From NCBI GenBank assembly GCA_031271275.1, contig JAISWA010000283.1, forward strand, positions 1-27,505: a DNA stretch of 27,505 nt, given 5' to 3'. Within the stretch, counting starts at the first letter, position 1. Each line of letters begins with the position of its first letter. The notes beneath the pieces are model-generated. The model worked only from the letters and a program-made list of their open reading frames with translations, did no database searches and was not told the origin of the DNA. This stretch comes from Clostridiales bacterium. Lineage in GTDB: Bacteria; Bacillota; Clostridia; Lachnospirales; WQUN01. Below, in pieces: positions 8,383 through 16,423 of the stretch. Made by a program: the position numbers and the translations under genes.

Positions 8383-10023
8383 CTACCACTCCTCGTTGTT
8401 CAGCCAGTTACGCAGCAACGCCGCGACCGACTCGGGTTTTTCCGTGACGAATTTTTCGATTTGTTTCTTGACCTCGGACTCCTTGGAGTAATCGATTTCC
8501 TCCAACCTTTCGGCTTCTTCCCGCGCTTCTTCCAATTGTGTGCTGACCAGTAAATCCTCTACGGAAAGTTCCGGTTCCGGTTCTTCTTCTTCTTCGTCCT
8601 GCTTCTTGCGGCGAATCATGCCGAGCAGCAGCATAAGGATAAGCAGCCCGAGTATTCCGAACATGATGAACTGCTCGATTTGCAGGGGTTCTTCTATCAT
8701 GTCGGTAAACAGCGGAACCTCTGAAATGGTAAAAGTGACGTTCTCGGGCAGAAAGCCCGTAGCTTTTGTAACCAACGCAATATAGGTCTCTAAGTCCGGG
8801 TCATTGGGCACTATTCTTCTGGTGGTATTGAGCTTGAACCTTTCCCAGTCCGCGTCGGTGCGGGCGGCGTCCTCCGCCATCCAAATGCTCTGGCTGTACA
8901 AAATATGCCTGACCGCGTTGACAGACGCGGACGAGGTGTCCCGCAAATAACTGGGGGGCGCGGAGGTGATGACCGTGTGTTCCTCGTTCATCGCGTAATC
9001 CGTTTCGCGCCTGCTCGTTGAAGCGCTTGACTGCACATTGTTGCCTGTCTGATAATCCGGGGCCGCCTGATCGTTTGCGCCAAGCCCGGGTTCTTCCTGC
9101 GGAGTCATACCTTCCGCTTCGGACTGGTCAATAAGCTCGGTCCTCGGCATACCGGTCTCGCTGCCCTCGATGGGCGGGCTGTATCGGGTTCTTTCCGTCG
9201 TTTCATTAAGGAGATTCGGGTATTCAAGATTAGACATTACTTGAACGCCGTCAAACAAAGGCATAAGAAAAATGCGGATATCCGTAGCGATTTTTTCTTT
9301 TTCCTGCCTTTGCTTATCAATTATGGTAGCCGCGCTGCCGCCGTTTGCCACGTCCGGGCCGGAATACAAGGTGTTATGGTTCGTATCGGTTACGACTACG
9401 TTTTCAATCAGCAGCCCGTCTACCGCGTGGGTCACATGCCGCGCCATCATTTCGCCGGTGGCGTTTGAATAAGGGAATTCCGTATCTACGATAACAGCCG
9501 CGGAACTGGGGTTTTGCTCCGACTCTATATAGCCTACCCGCTCGGGGATGCTAAGCTCTACGCTTACATCCTTCATACCGTCGAGCATCATAAAATATTG
9601 CTCGATTTCAGACTGCTTCGACAGTCTGTCCAATTCCCGCTTTTGTGTTTCGGTGGTGGACATACCGCTTAGGCTTAACGCGTTTTCGTAAGTGAAGGGA
9701 AGTTTATTGGTGGTCGGGTCGCTTTCAACCGCCACGTGCGCGGCTTGGAAATCATCCGCCGCCACGTCAAAGCCAAAACCGGTATCGGCTTCCCGGTACC
9801 GTATACCGGCGTTGGCAAGGGCGGCTTCTATGGCAGGCACGTCTCTTGCCTCTATATTGTTAATAAACCCCCGGTACCTGACGCGCGTAGCAAAATAAAC
9901 GGTAAGGATTAAAGCTGCCAGAACAACGCCAATGGCAGCGATCAGCCTGATTTTCTGACCGCGCTCAAGGGCACTCCACCAAGCCCTTGCGGGCTGGATT
10001 ACTTTTTGAAGTTGTTCCGGCAT
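8383..10023 (-). CDS. fliF: Flagellar MS-ring protein FliF
   Basis: FliF forms the membrane-embedded MS-ring on which the rod, export gate and switch assemble. The 546-residue protein has the expected two membrane segments (about 26-45 and 449-469). Between them lie ring-building motifs (for example GFGFDVAADD and LDRLSKQSEIEQYFMML), and an acidic cytoplasmic tail binds FliG. The segment EEEEEPEPE follows the second membrane helix, and the C-terminus VAALLRNWLN matches the FliG-binding end. A stretch rich in polar residues at about 285-350 is the variable periplasmic-side loop. The start has a GGGGTG-type site. fliE is 31 nt upstream. Confidence 0.98.
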   Translation of the reverse strand: MPEQLQKVIQPARAWWSALERGQKIRLIAAIGVVLAALILTVYFATRVRYRGFINNIEARDVPAIEAALANAGIRYREADTGFGFDVAADDFQAAHVAVESDPTTNKLPFTYENALSLSGMSTTETQKRELDRLSKQSEIEQYFMMLDGMKDVSVELSIPERVGYIESEQNPSSAAVIVDTEFPYSNATGEMMARHVTHAVDGLLIENVVVTDTNHNTLYSGPDVANGGSAATIIDKQRQEKEKIATDIRIFLMPLFDGVQVMSNLEYPNLLNETTERTRYSPPIEGSETGMPRTELIDQSEAEGMTPQEEPGLGANDQAAPDYQTGNNVQSSASTSRRETDYAMNEEHTVITSAPPSYLRDTSSASVNAVRHILYSQSIWMAEDAARTDADWERFKLNTTRRIVPNDPDLETYIALVTKATGFLPENVTFTISEVPLFTDMIEEPLQIEQFIMFGILGLLILMLLLGMIRRKKQDEEEEEPEPELSVEDLLVSTQLEEAREEAERLEEIDYSKESEVKKQIEKFVTEKPESVAALLRNWLNNEEW

Positions 10024-10054
10024 TTACTCACCCCTGCAGTGGGATATTGGTAAG

Positions 10055-10360
10055 TTACATTTGAATCCGCATGATTTCCCGGTACGATTCGATAATCTTG
10101 TTGGTTATTTGCGTAGTGAAGTTAAGCATACTGTTCGCCTTGTCGCTCGCCAGTAAAACGCCGGCTATGTCGTCTGTTTTGCCAAGCGCGAGCTCTTGCT
10201 GAAGCAAATCGGAAATCTTTATGTTCCGGTTCGTTTCCTTTACCACGTCCACAGCCGCGTCAAAAAAGGACTTGAACAAATCTTCCTTGGGGGCGGCTTC
10301 CTTCACGGGAAGACCCGTTACCCGCATATCGTCCTGAATCGCGCCGATACGAAAATCCAT
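10055..10360 (-). CDS. fliE: Flagellar hook-basal body protein FliE
   Basis: FliE is a small exported protein that joins the MS-ring to the proximal rod. The 101-residue length is standard. The C-terminal half is typical, with ASDKANSMLNFTTQITNKII and the ending YREIMRIQM. The ATG follows a GGGGGTGA site by 4-5 nt, 12 nt after the flgC stop. Confidence 0.96.
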   Translation of the reverse strand: MDFRIGAIQDDMRVTGLPVKEAAPKEDLFKSFFDAAVDVVKETNRNIKISDLLQQELALGKTDDIAGVLLASDKANSMLNFTTQITNKIIESYREIMRIQM

Positions 10361-10372
10361 TTACTTCACCCC

Positions 10373-10822
10373 CTACCCTCTGCCTATTTCAAGCGTCTTC
10401 GCAATCATCGCTTTAGTGGAAGTCATCGCCGTAATTCCGGCTTCGTAGGAACGGCTCGCGGAAATCATGTTTACCATTTCCTCCACGATATTCACGTTCG
10501 GCATACGCACATAACCTTCCTCGTTCGCGTCCGGGTGGGAAGGGTCGTAAACCAGATTGCTCGGGGTCTCGTCCTCTACTATTTCGCTGACGCGCACGCC
10601 CATCCCCTGGTTGTGGCGGTACCTTACCGCGTCGGAAAAATAAGCCGAAAAGGGGTCGTTTTCCTTTATTTCCTGAAACAAAACCGTCCTGCGCTTGTAG
10701 GGTCCTCCGTCCGCCGTGCGGGTCGTTGAGACATTGGCGATGTTTTGGGAAATTACGTCCATCCTGAGCCGCTGCGCGGTCAACCCCGTCGCGCTGATGT
10801 TCATAGCGTCAAACATTGACAT
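10373..10822 (-). CDS. flgC: Flagellar proximal rod protein FlgC
   Basis: FlgC is a proximal rod subunit. The 149-residue protein begins MSMFDAMNISATGLTAQRLR and carries the rod/hook motif NIANVSTTR (27-35). The C-terminal flagellar helix is conserved (VNIVEEMVNMISASRSYE). An AGGAGG-like site (GGGAGG) precedes the ATG by 10 nt. It lies 5 nt after flgB and 12 nt before fliE. Confidence 0.97.
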   Translation of the reverse strand: MSMFDAMNISATGLTAQRLRMDVISQNIANVSTTRTADGGPYKRRTVLFQEIKENDPFSAYFSDAVRYRHNQGMGVRVSEIVEDETPSNLVYDPSHPDANEEGYVRMPNVNIVEEMVNMISASRSYEAGITAMTSTKAMIAKTLEIGRG

Positions 10823-10827
10823 TTACA

Positions 10828-11205
10828 TTACCTCCCGGTAAGAACCATACTCATCCGCTTTGAATTTATCGTGAGGCATTGAATCATGGTCTCGTAACGA
10901 ATGGAGTTTTGATAAAGCCTGGTCATTTCAAGCTCCACGTCCACATTGTTTTCGTCGATACGGTAGTCATAATTTTGGTCGACAAAACGGACGGACGGCT
11001 TCGCCTCGGAAAGGTCGAGCTCGCCCGTGTCTCTGTAACGACTGATAGCCGCCTCGAGGGATTCCTCAAAATCGACGGCTTTCGCTTTATAATCCGGTAC
11101 GTCGTTGTTGGCTAAGTTGCTGACAATTACTTCGTTACGAACCGACGAAGCGTTTATCGCCGCGCTGAGGATATTAAACTGGTTGTACATTTTATCAAAT
11201 ACCAT
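10828..11205 (-). CDS. flgB: Flagellar proximal rod protein FlgB (first gene of operon)
   Basis: FlgB is a proximal rod subunit. I place the start at the ATG at 11205, giving 125 residues (MVFDKMYNQFNIL...), because GGGGAGG lies 5 nt upstream. A 16-residue longer frame exists, but its extra residues (MVKRVALCF...) have no family match and no good ribosome binding site. The rod motif NLANNDVPDYKAK is at about 30-42 and the C-terminal helix MTRLYQNSIRYE is conserved. It is the first gene of the flagellar operon. Confidence 0.96.
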   Translation of the reverse strand: MVFDKMYNQFNILSAAINASSVRNEVIVSNLANNDVPDYKAKAVDFEESLEAAISRYRDTGELDLSEAKPSVRFVDQNYDYRIDENNVDVELEMTRLYQNSIRYETMIQCLTINSKRMSMVLTGR

Positions 11206-11272
11206 AAGCGCCTCCCCTGCCGCGCTAAAGCACAGCGCGACACGTTTAACCATTTTATTGTATGGCCCGTGA

Positions 11273-11300
11273 TTTGTAAATAGTTACACCCGTTAGACAA
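11273..11300 (-). promoter_or_regulatory. Possible promoter of the flagellar operon
   Basis: On the minus strand, TTGTCT (11295-11300) and TACAAA (11273-11278) are separated by 16 nt, about 70 nt before flgB. This is a moderate match to the housekeeping consensus and overlaps the end of the Sir2 gene. No convincing sigma-28 motif is seen. Read-through from sir2 is equally possible. Confidence 0.25.
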
Positions 11301-12045
11301 TTGAACCAAGCACTTCTCCGATGGGCTGCCGGAACGTAAGCGAAGCTTTTCCGTCATAGGCGGTGGCGTCGCGGTTGATTAGCACAAGGGCGCCGCCCGT
11401 ATAGTAACTGACGAGCCCCGCCGCGGGATAAACGGAGAGGGACGTCCCCCCGACGATAAAAACATCCGCTTCCGATATGTATTTTACGGCTTTGCTCATG
11501 GAATCACCGTCCAACGCTTCCCCGTAAAGTACCACGTCGGGTTTGACGACCCCGCCGCAGCTTTTGCACTGGGGCACGTTTGGCTTCTCTTTCATGATTT
11601 CTTCCAAGGTGTGCGCCGTACCGCAGCGCGTACAAAAATTGCGGCGGACGGAGCCGTGCAGCTCAATCACGTTTTTACTGCCCGCCTGTTGATGCAGCCC
11701 GTCCACATTCTGCGTGACGACCGCCCTCAGCCCGCCCGCCCGCTCCAACGCGGCAAGCGCGGCGTGGGCGGCGTTCGGTTGGGCGGAAGGGTAAATAAAG
11801 CGCGTGAAATAATATTTGTAAAACAGCGCGGTGTTGTTACGGAAGAAATTCGCGTGGACGATTTCCTCGGGGGAATAGCCCGCGAATTCGTCTTCCGCGC
11901 GGTTATACAAACCCGAAGCGCTTCGGAAGTCGGGTATACCGCTCTCTGTAGAGACGCCCGCCCCGCCGAAGAAAACCATGCGCTCCGCCCCCGCGATTAA
12001 CGCCTTCAATTTAGTCAGCGACTCGTCGAAATCCTTTACCGCCAA
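11293..12045 (-). CDS. NAD-dependent protein deacylase, Sir2 family
   Basis: Sir2 enzymes remove acyl groups from lysines using NAD+, releasing nicotinamide and O-acyl-ADP-ribose. All core motifs are present with the 250-residue form: GAGVSTESGIPDFRS (28-42), TQNVDG (111-116), catalytic His130 in ELHGS, four zinc cysteines (C138, C141, C160, C163), and GTSLSVYPAA (from about 200). I chose the TTG at 12045, with GGAAGGGGG 8 nt upstream, because it gives a normal N-terminus. A TTG at 12111 would add 22 residues unlike the family. It lies directly upstream of flgB on the same strand. Substrates cannot be told from sequence; a link to acetylation control of motility or metabolism is only a guess. 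Confidence 0.94.
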   Translation of the reverse strand: MAVKDFDESLTKLKALIAGAERMVFFGGAGVSTESGIPDFRSASGLYNRAEDEFAGYSPEEIVHANFFRNNTALFYKYYFTRFIYPSAQPNAAHAALAALERAGGLRAVVTQNVDGLHQQAGSKNVIELHGSVRRNFCTRCGTAHTLEEIMKEKPNVPQCKSCGGVVKPDVVLYGEALDGDSMSKAVKYISEADVFIVGGTSLSVYPAAGLVSYYTGGALVLINRDATAYDGKASLTFRQPIGEVLGSIV

Positions 12046-12207
12046 GATGCCCGCCCCCTTCCGCGCAAAATTTCTCAAAACAACAACCACGCCCCGCAGG
12101 GCTCGCCACAAAGCATATCCCCCGTTAAAACATTCCTTGTAATTCAGCGATTCACTTTAGAGAGCCAAACCGCCGAGACAGCTCCATTTGATGTCGTGTT
12201 TTAATAA

Positions 12208-12237
12208 ATTATTAACATAACTCCGTTATCTTTGCAA
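12208..12237 (-). promoter_or_regulatory. Possible promoter of the Sir2 gene
   Basis: In the 202-nt gap between the small membrane protein and sir2, TTGCAA (12232-12237) and AATAAT (12208-12213) lie 18 nt apart on the minus strand. This is a fair housekeeping-type match in an A/T-rich stretch. I see no intrinsic terminator with a U-tract in this gap, so where the opp transcript ends is unclear. Confidence 0.3.
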
Positions 12238-12247
12238 GCGATTTTTT

Positions 12248-12427
12248 CTATTTCAACCAAACAAAAATACAAAAGAGGACAAATAACACCAACACCGCGC
12301 TAAAGATTAAACCGACGCCAAGCGCCGTAAGCGTGGCGGTAACCATAAACCGCCTGTACTCGCCGCGCGTCATTTCTGCGGGCGCGTTTTCCGTTTCCGC
12401 GATGTGCGCGTTATCCCCGTTAGTCAT
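12248..12427 (-). CDS. Small single-span membrane protein overlapping oppF
   Basis: This 59-residue ORF starts with an ATG that overlaps the oppF stop codon region by 8 nt and ends with TAG. The first 28 residues are polar and charged (MTNGDNAHIAETE..., then RGEYRRF). Residues about 29-57 form one long hydrophobic segment rich in Val, Leu and Phe, ending WLK. No strong ribosome binding site precedes it, so translation is probably coupled to oppF termination. I do not recognise a family. It could be a small regulator or stabiliser of the Opp permease; that is inference from position and topology. The clean hydrophobic profile and the overlap favour a real gene. Confidence 0.65.
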   Translation of the reverse strand: MTNGDNAHIAETENAPAEMTRGEYRRFMVTATLTALGVGLIFSAVLVLFVLFCIFVWLK

Positions 12428-13388
12428 ACAAGTGGCACACCACCGTGTGGCCGGGTTTTATTTCGCGCTCCGCCGGCGCTTCGGTCTTGCATTTCGCCAT
12501 GCAGTCCCGGCAGCGGGTATGGAACTTGCACCCCGACGGCGGATTGGCAGGCGAAGGTATGCTGCCCTCTAAGATGATACGCTCCATCTTGACCGTGGGG
12601 TCTGGCACGGGTATCGCGGAAAAGAGCGCCTTTGTGTACGGGTGCAGCGGCTCCGCGAAGATATCGTCCTTGGTGGCGAACTCCACCATGTTGCCCAGAT
12701 ACATTACCCCCACCGTGTCGGAAATATGCTGCACCACGCTCAAATCATGGGAAATGAACAAATACGTAAGCTTATATTCCTGCTGCAATTCTTCCAACAA
12801 ATTGATAATCTGCGCCTGTATGGAAACGTCCAAGGCGCTGACCGGCTCGTCGCACACGATAAATTCCGGGTCGAGGGCGAGCGCCCGGGCAATGCAGATG
12901 CGCTGCCGCTGCCCGCCGGAAAACTCGTGGGGGTAACGGTCCTTATGGTACTCGTGAAGCCCGCAGGATTTCATGATGCGGGTGATATACGCGTCAAAAT
13001 CCTTCGGGGGGACGATATTATGCTCTCGCACCGCCTCGCCGATAATTTCCCCTACGGGCATACGCGGGGAAAGGCTTGAATAGGGGTCTTGGAAAACGAT
13101 TTGGATTTTGGGCCGCAGTTTGCGCAGCTCTTTGGGCTTTATGGAAAAAATCTCTTTGCCGTTTAACAGCACGCTGCCCTCGGTCTTGTCGTGAAGCCGG
13201 AGCACCGTCTTGCCCACGGTGGTCTTGCCGCAGCCGGATTCCCCCACCAGGCCCATGGTCTTCCCTTTTTCAATGGAGAAGGAAACGCCGTCGATGGCGC
13301 GCACCTGCCCCACCACCCGGTTAAAAAGCCCCGAACGGATGGGGAAGTGTTTCTTTAAATTTTTAACTTCCAACACCGCGCTGCTCAT
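12420..13388 (-). CDS. oppF: Oligopeptide ABC transporter ATP-binding protein OppF
   Basis: One of two nucleotide-binding subunits that drive peptide import. The 322-residue protein has Walker A GESGCGKTT (49-57), the Q-loop in FQDPYSSLSPR, signature FSGGQ (156-160), Walker B FIVCDE (176-181) and the switch His in FISHDLSVV. The C-terminal oligopeptide/dipeptide extension carries a cysteine cluster (C287, C293, C296, C300, C318) of the kind that binds an iron-sulfur cluster in some members. Its ATG overlaps the oppD stop by 4 nt (ATGA). Opp versus Dpp substrate range cannot be decided from the ATPase. Confidence 0.95.
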   Translation of the reverse strand: MSSAVLEVKNLKKHFPIRSGLFNRVVGQVRAIDGVSFSIEKGKTMGLVGESGCGKTTVGKTVLRLHDKTEGSVLLNGKEIFSIKPKELRKLRPKIQIVFQDPYSSLSPRMPVGEIIGEAVREHNIVPPKDFDAYITRIMKSCGLHEYHKDRYPHEFSGGQRQRICIARALALDPEFIVCDEPVSALDVSIQAQIINLLEELQQEYKLTYLFISHDLSVVQHISDTVGVMYLGNMVEFATKDDIFAEPLHPYTKALFSAIPVPDPTVKMERIILEGSIPSPANPPSGCKFHTRCRDCMAKCKTEAPAEREIKPGHTVVCHLYD

Positions 13389-14545
13389 TGCGCTTCACCC
13401 CCGTCGCTCACGGTATTTTCAAAGCGGTAACAGGAAACAAAATGCGTGGGGCTGATGCGCCGCTCGGCGGGGTATTCCCCCGCGCAGCCGTCCACGCAGC
13501 TTTCGCAGCGGTCGCGGAAGTAACAGTAGTCCGGCATGTTGATGGGGTTGGGAACCGCGCCGGGGATGTTGTAAAGCCGGTCGGTCTTTTTATTGATGAC
13601 CGGCTTGCTCGCCATCAGCCCAATCGTGTAGGGGTGCGCCGGGTTCATAAAAACTTCCTGCGCCGTCCCTTTCTCCACGATACGGCCCGCGTACATAACC
13701 ACCACATAATCCGCCATTTCGGCGATAACGCCGAGGTCGTGGGTAATCAGCATAATCGCGCTGTTTATTTTATCTTTTAACTGCCTGAGCAAATCCAAAA
13801 TCTGCGCCTGTATGGTCACGTCCAACGCGGTGGTGGGTTCGTCGGCGATAATCAGCTTGGGGTTGCAGGCAAGCGCCATGGCGATCATCACGCGCTGTCG
13901 CATTCCGCCGGAAAGTTCGTGGGGGTACATTTGGTAAATGCCCTCGCTGTTGGCGATGCCCACCATCTCTAAAAGCTCAATCACGCGTTTCTTGCGGTCG
14001 GCTTCGCTCACCTCCGACTGGTGCAGCTCTATGACTTCGTCCACCTGTTTTCCGATTCTAAAAACCGGATTCAGGCTTGTCATGGGCTCCTGAAAAATCA
14101 TGGAAACCACGTTTCCCCGGATATGGCGCATCTTGTCGGTGGGGATTCTCGCCACGTCCACCGCCTTGCCGCCGAGGTTCAAACGTATGGAGCCCTTTAC
14201 AATCTGCCCCTGGGGGCGCTGAACCAACTGCATGAGCGAAAGGCTCGTGATGGACTTGCCGCAGCCGGATTCCCCCACCACGCCCACGGTCTTTCCGGCG
14301 GGCACGTCAAAGGAAACACCGTCCACCGCCTTGACCGTGCCGATGTCGGTGAAGAAATAGGTGTATAAATCATCGAATTCCACCACGTTGGAAGGGTCGC
14401 GCATTACAGCCGCGTACTCGCTCTCGGGCACGTTTTTGCGGTTGCGCAGTTTTTCCATCCTGTCGGTGATTTTACGGTTTTCCCTGGATATGGCGCGGGT
14501 TTCCTTCGCCGAAATATAGTTTGCGTCCTTCTTTTTAATAGCCAC
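13385..14545 (-). CDS. oppD: Oligopeptide ABC transporter ATP-binding protein OppD
   Basis: The partner ATPase of OppF. Walker A GESGCGKS is at 91-98, signature LSGGM at 211-215 and Walker B LIIADE at 231-236. A C-terminal cysteine-rich extension (C341, C347, C350, C354) resembles that of OppF. The 386-residue length is about 50 above usual, because a highly charged N-terminal region (residues 1-54, many Lys/Arg/Glu) precedes the normal start of the domain. The GTG start follows AAGGATG. It is separated from oppC by a 118-nt gap with two hairpins. Confidence 0.94.
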   Translation of the reverse strand: MAIKKKDANYISAKETRAISRENRKITDRMEKLRNRKNVPESEYAAVMRDPSNVVEFDDLYTYFFTDIGTVKAVDGVSFDVPAGKTVGVVGESGCGKSITSLSLMQLVQRPQGQIVKGSIRLNLGGKAVDVARIPTDKMRHIRGNVVSMIFQEPMTSLNPVFRIGKQVDEVIELHQSEVSEADRKKRVIELLEMVGIANSEGIYQMYPHELSGGMRQRVMIAMALACNPKLIIADEPTTALDVTIQAQILDLLRQLKDKINSAIMLITHDLGVIAEMADYVVVMYAGRIVEKGTAQEVFMNPAHPYTIGLMASKPVINKKTDRLYNIPGAVPNPINMPDYCYFRDRCESCVDGCAGEYPAERRISPTHFVSCYRFENTVSDGGEAQ

Positions 14546-14582
14546 AAAAATTCATCCTTCTTCACTCTTTTCACACGGACTC

Positions 14583-14608
14583 ACACTTCGTTACTTCGTA
14601 ACTCGTGT
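14583..14608 (-). other. Hairpin in the oppC-oppD gap (first)
   Basis: GTTAC pairs with GTAAC around a 3-nt loop, and flanking ACAC pairs with GTGT across a small GA/GAA internal loop (14583-14608). It lies about 40 nt upstream of the oppD start codon. No U-tract follows. It could affect mRNA stability or oppD translation. Confidence 0.4.
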
Positions 14609-14625
14609 TCGTCTCGTGTTCAAAG

Positions 14626-14672
14626 AAACGATGACTCCCTCCATCCGCCGCAGGCGGCGGTCGTCATCGTTT
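14626..14672 (-). terminator. Strong stem-loop at the oppC stop, possible attenuator
   Basis: A perfect 10-bp outer stem (AAACGATGAC at 14626-14635 with GTCATCGTTT at 14663-14672) encloses an inner 6-bp stem (CCGCCG at 14645-14650, CGGCGG at 14655-14660). The oppC stop codon is part of the stem. On the coding strand the stem is followed by CTTTG, a poor U-tract, so it may act as a leaky terminator or as a block to 3' degradation that sets the oppBC to oppDF ratio. The structure is clear; the function is inferred. Confidence 0.5.
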
Positions 14673-16409
14673 CATTTTCGGGTCGAACGCGTCGCGCAGT
14701 CCGTCGCCCACAAAGTTAAAGCCAAGCACGGTGGTAAAAATAAGAATGCCGGCGGGTATCCACGACCACGGGTAGAAGGTCATGACCGTTACACTGGTGG
14801 CGGCGTTGGAAATACTGCCCCAGGAAGCGAGCGGGTATTTTACGCCGAGACCGAGGAAGGAAAGCGTCGCTTCGGTTAAAATAATACCGCCGAGCCCCAT
14901 CGTGGCGTTTACGATAAGCAGGGGCATTACGTTGGGCACCAGATGCTTAAAGATACGGCGCGAATTGGATATGCCGGAAGCTTCCGCCGCCACCATAAAA
15001 TCCTGCTCCCGCAGGGAAAGTATCTGCCCGCGCACCGTTCGCGCAATGTTGGTCCAATACAGAAGCCCCAGTATAAGCATGAGAATATATATGCGCATCA
15101 TCGGCTCCACACGGTAAGCCTCCAGTATGGAACCGAGGATAATCAGCATGGGGAACGCGGGTATGGCGTTAAACAGCTCCACAAAACGCATAAGCAGCGT
15201 ATCCACCCATCCGCCGAAATAACCGGACACGCCGCCGATGATTACGCCGATTAACGTCTCGATAATAACCACGACAAAACCCACGGTGAGGGAAACGCGC
15301 CCGCCGTACATAAGCCGGGCGAGCATATCCATGCCGTTGTGGTCGGTACCCATGGGATGTTCCGCGGAGGGGGGTTGATTAAGCAGTATAACCTCGGTAG
15401 ACTTTGCGCTTTTTATACGGTAGTTGGCGTTAAACTGCTGCACGTCAAAGCGCAGCTCCTCGCCGGTGGCGGTGTCGGAATAAAAAAACTGCTTATTGTC
15501 CAAAATCGCTTCCGTCACCACTTGTTTAAAGGCGACGGGCAGGAAGATATCGCTTCCCACCGGGGGGATTATCATAAACGCGGCAAGGTTCGCGAAGGCT
15601 GCGCCGCTTTCGTCATACACCGTGGCGTTGTCTTTGTCGTTTATTTCAAGGGTAAAGGAACGCCCGCCGCAAGTAAAGGCGGTATCGCCGGTGTTGAGCG
15701 CGGTCTGCGCCGCGTATTTAAACTCATAGGATTGGATAAACGCCGACTGCGCCGCGTCATAGGCGTCAAAAATCAGCTTGGAAGCGAGCGCCAAATCCTG
15801 ATAGGCGGCGACGGTGGCTTTACGGCTTTCCCTTACAATCTGGTACGTTTCGCCCCCGAAGTCAAAGGCGTCGTCGCCGGCTTCGTAGCTTTCCGTAAAG
15901 GCGGCAACGAACTCGTCGGTAAGCGCTATTTTATCGGAAGGTTTAAACCGTATGCCCACTCTTAAAACATCGGCTTCCGCCAACGGGTTGTTCCCGCCTA
16001 TGCGGTAAAAATCTTCCCCTTCTTTATTAATCACATACTCCACGCCGTCATAGATGACTTTATCCTGACCGGAGCCGAGGGCCTTTAAAAGCTGCGCGCG
16101 CACCAGGCTGTTGGTGGTCACGCCCTCCATGTCGGTAAAGCGCGGCTCGGTATTGTAGGTGGCGACGGCGTAATCCAACTCCACAAAATCTACGCCCTTA
16201 AAAACCTGCGCCTGCCCGTAGGGGTACAAGAAACCGCCGAGGAACGAGAACAAAAACATAATGACCAAAATGACCATGCCGACAATCGCCAACTTGTTGC
16301 GAATGAAACGCTTATATACCATCATGCCGGGGGAAAGAACCTTTACCCGCTGCACATCGTCAAGCGCCACGCGCTCCCCTTGCACTTTTTTTTCCGTATT
16401 ATCTTCCAC
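14664..16409 (-). CDS. oppC: Oligopeptide ABC transporter permease OppC with large external insertion
   Basis: Second transmembrane subunit of the peptide importer. Normal parts are TM1 (about residues 40-62), the motif HPMGTDHNGMDMLARLMYGGR (split here: HPMGTDHNG at 351-359, then MDMLARLMYGGR), and five further membrane segments. The EAA loop that contacts the ATPases lies near 468-500 (AAEASGISNSRRIFKHLVPN). The 581-residue length is almost twice the family norm of about 300, because roughly 275 residues (about 65-340) lie between TM1 and the GTD motif. By topology this insertion is outside the membrane. It contains three weak repeats with a core like GD.AF.FGG..Y.I. The GTG start follows AGGGGG by 10 nt, 14 nt after oppB. 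Confidence 0.93.
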   Translation of the reverse strand: MEDNTEKKVQGERVALDDVQRVKVLSPGMMVYKRFIRNKLAIVGMVILVIMFLFSFLGGFLYPYGQAQVFKGVDFVELDYAVATYNTEPRFTDMEGVTTNSLVRAQLLKALGSGQDKVIYDGVEYVINKEGEDFYRIGGNNPLAEADVLRVGIRFKPSDKIALTDEFVAAFTESYEAGDDAFDFGGETYQIVRESRKATVAAYQDLALASKLIFDAYDAAQSAFIQSYEFKYAAQTALNTGDTAFTCGGRSFTLEINDKDNATVYDESGAAFANLAAFMIIPPVGSDIFLPVAFKQVVTEAILDNKQFFYSDTATGEELRFDVQQFNANYRIKSAKSTEVILLNQPPSAEHPMGTDHNGMDMLARLMYGGRVSLTVGFVVVIIETLIGVIIGGVSGYFGGWVDTLLMRFVELFNAIPAFPMLIILGSILEAYRVEPMMRIYILMLILGLLYWTNIARTVRGQILSLREQDFMVAAEASGISNSRRIFKHLVPNVMPLLIVNATMGLGGIILTEATLSFLGLGVKYPLASWGSISNAATSVTVMTFYPWSWIPAGILIFTTVLGFNFVGDGLRDAFDPKMKR

Positions 16410-16423
16410 GACTGCGCCGCCCC

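Noticed and set aside
11206..11253. 16-residue N-terminal extension of FlgB
   Set aside because: A strong GGGGAGG site sits 5 nt before the internal ATG at 11205, and the extension has no FlgB-family match.
12046..12111. 22-residue N-terminal extension of the Sir2 protein from a TTG at 12111
   Set aside because: The downstream TTG at 12045 gives a family-typical N-terminus and has a longer purine-rich ribosome binding site. The upstream TTG does have GGGGGA nearby, so it is not fully excluded.
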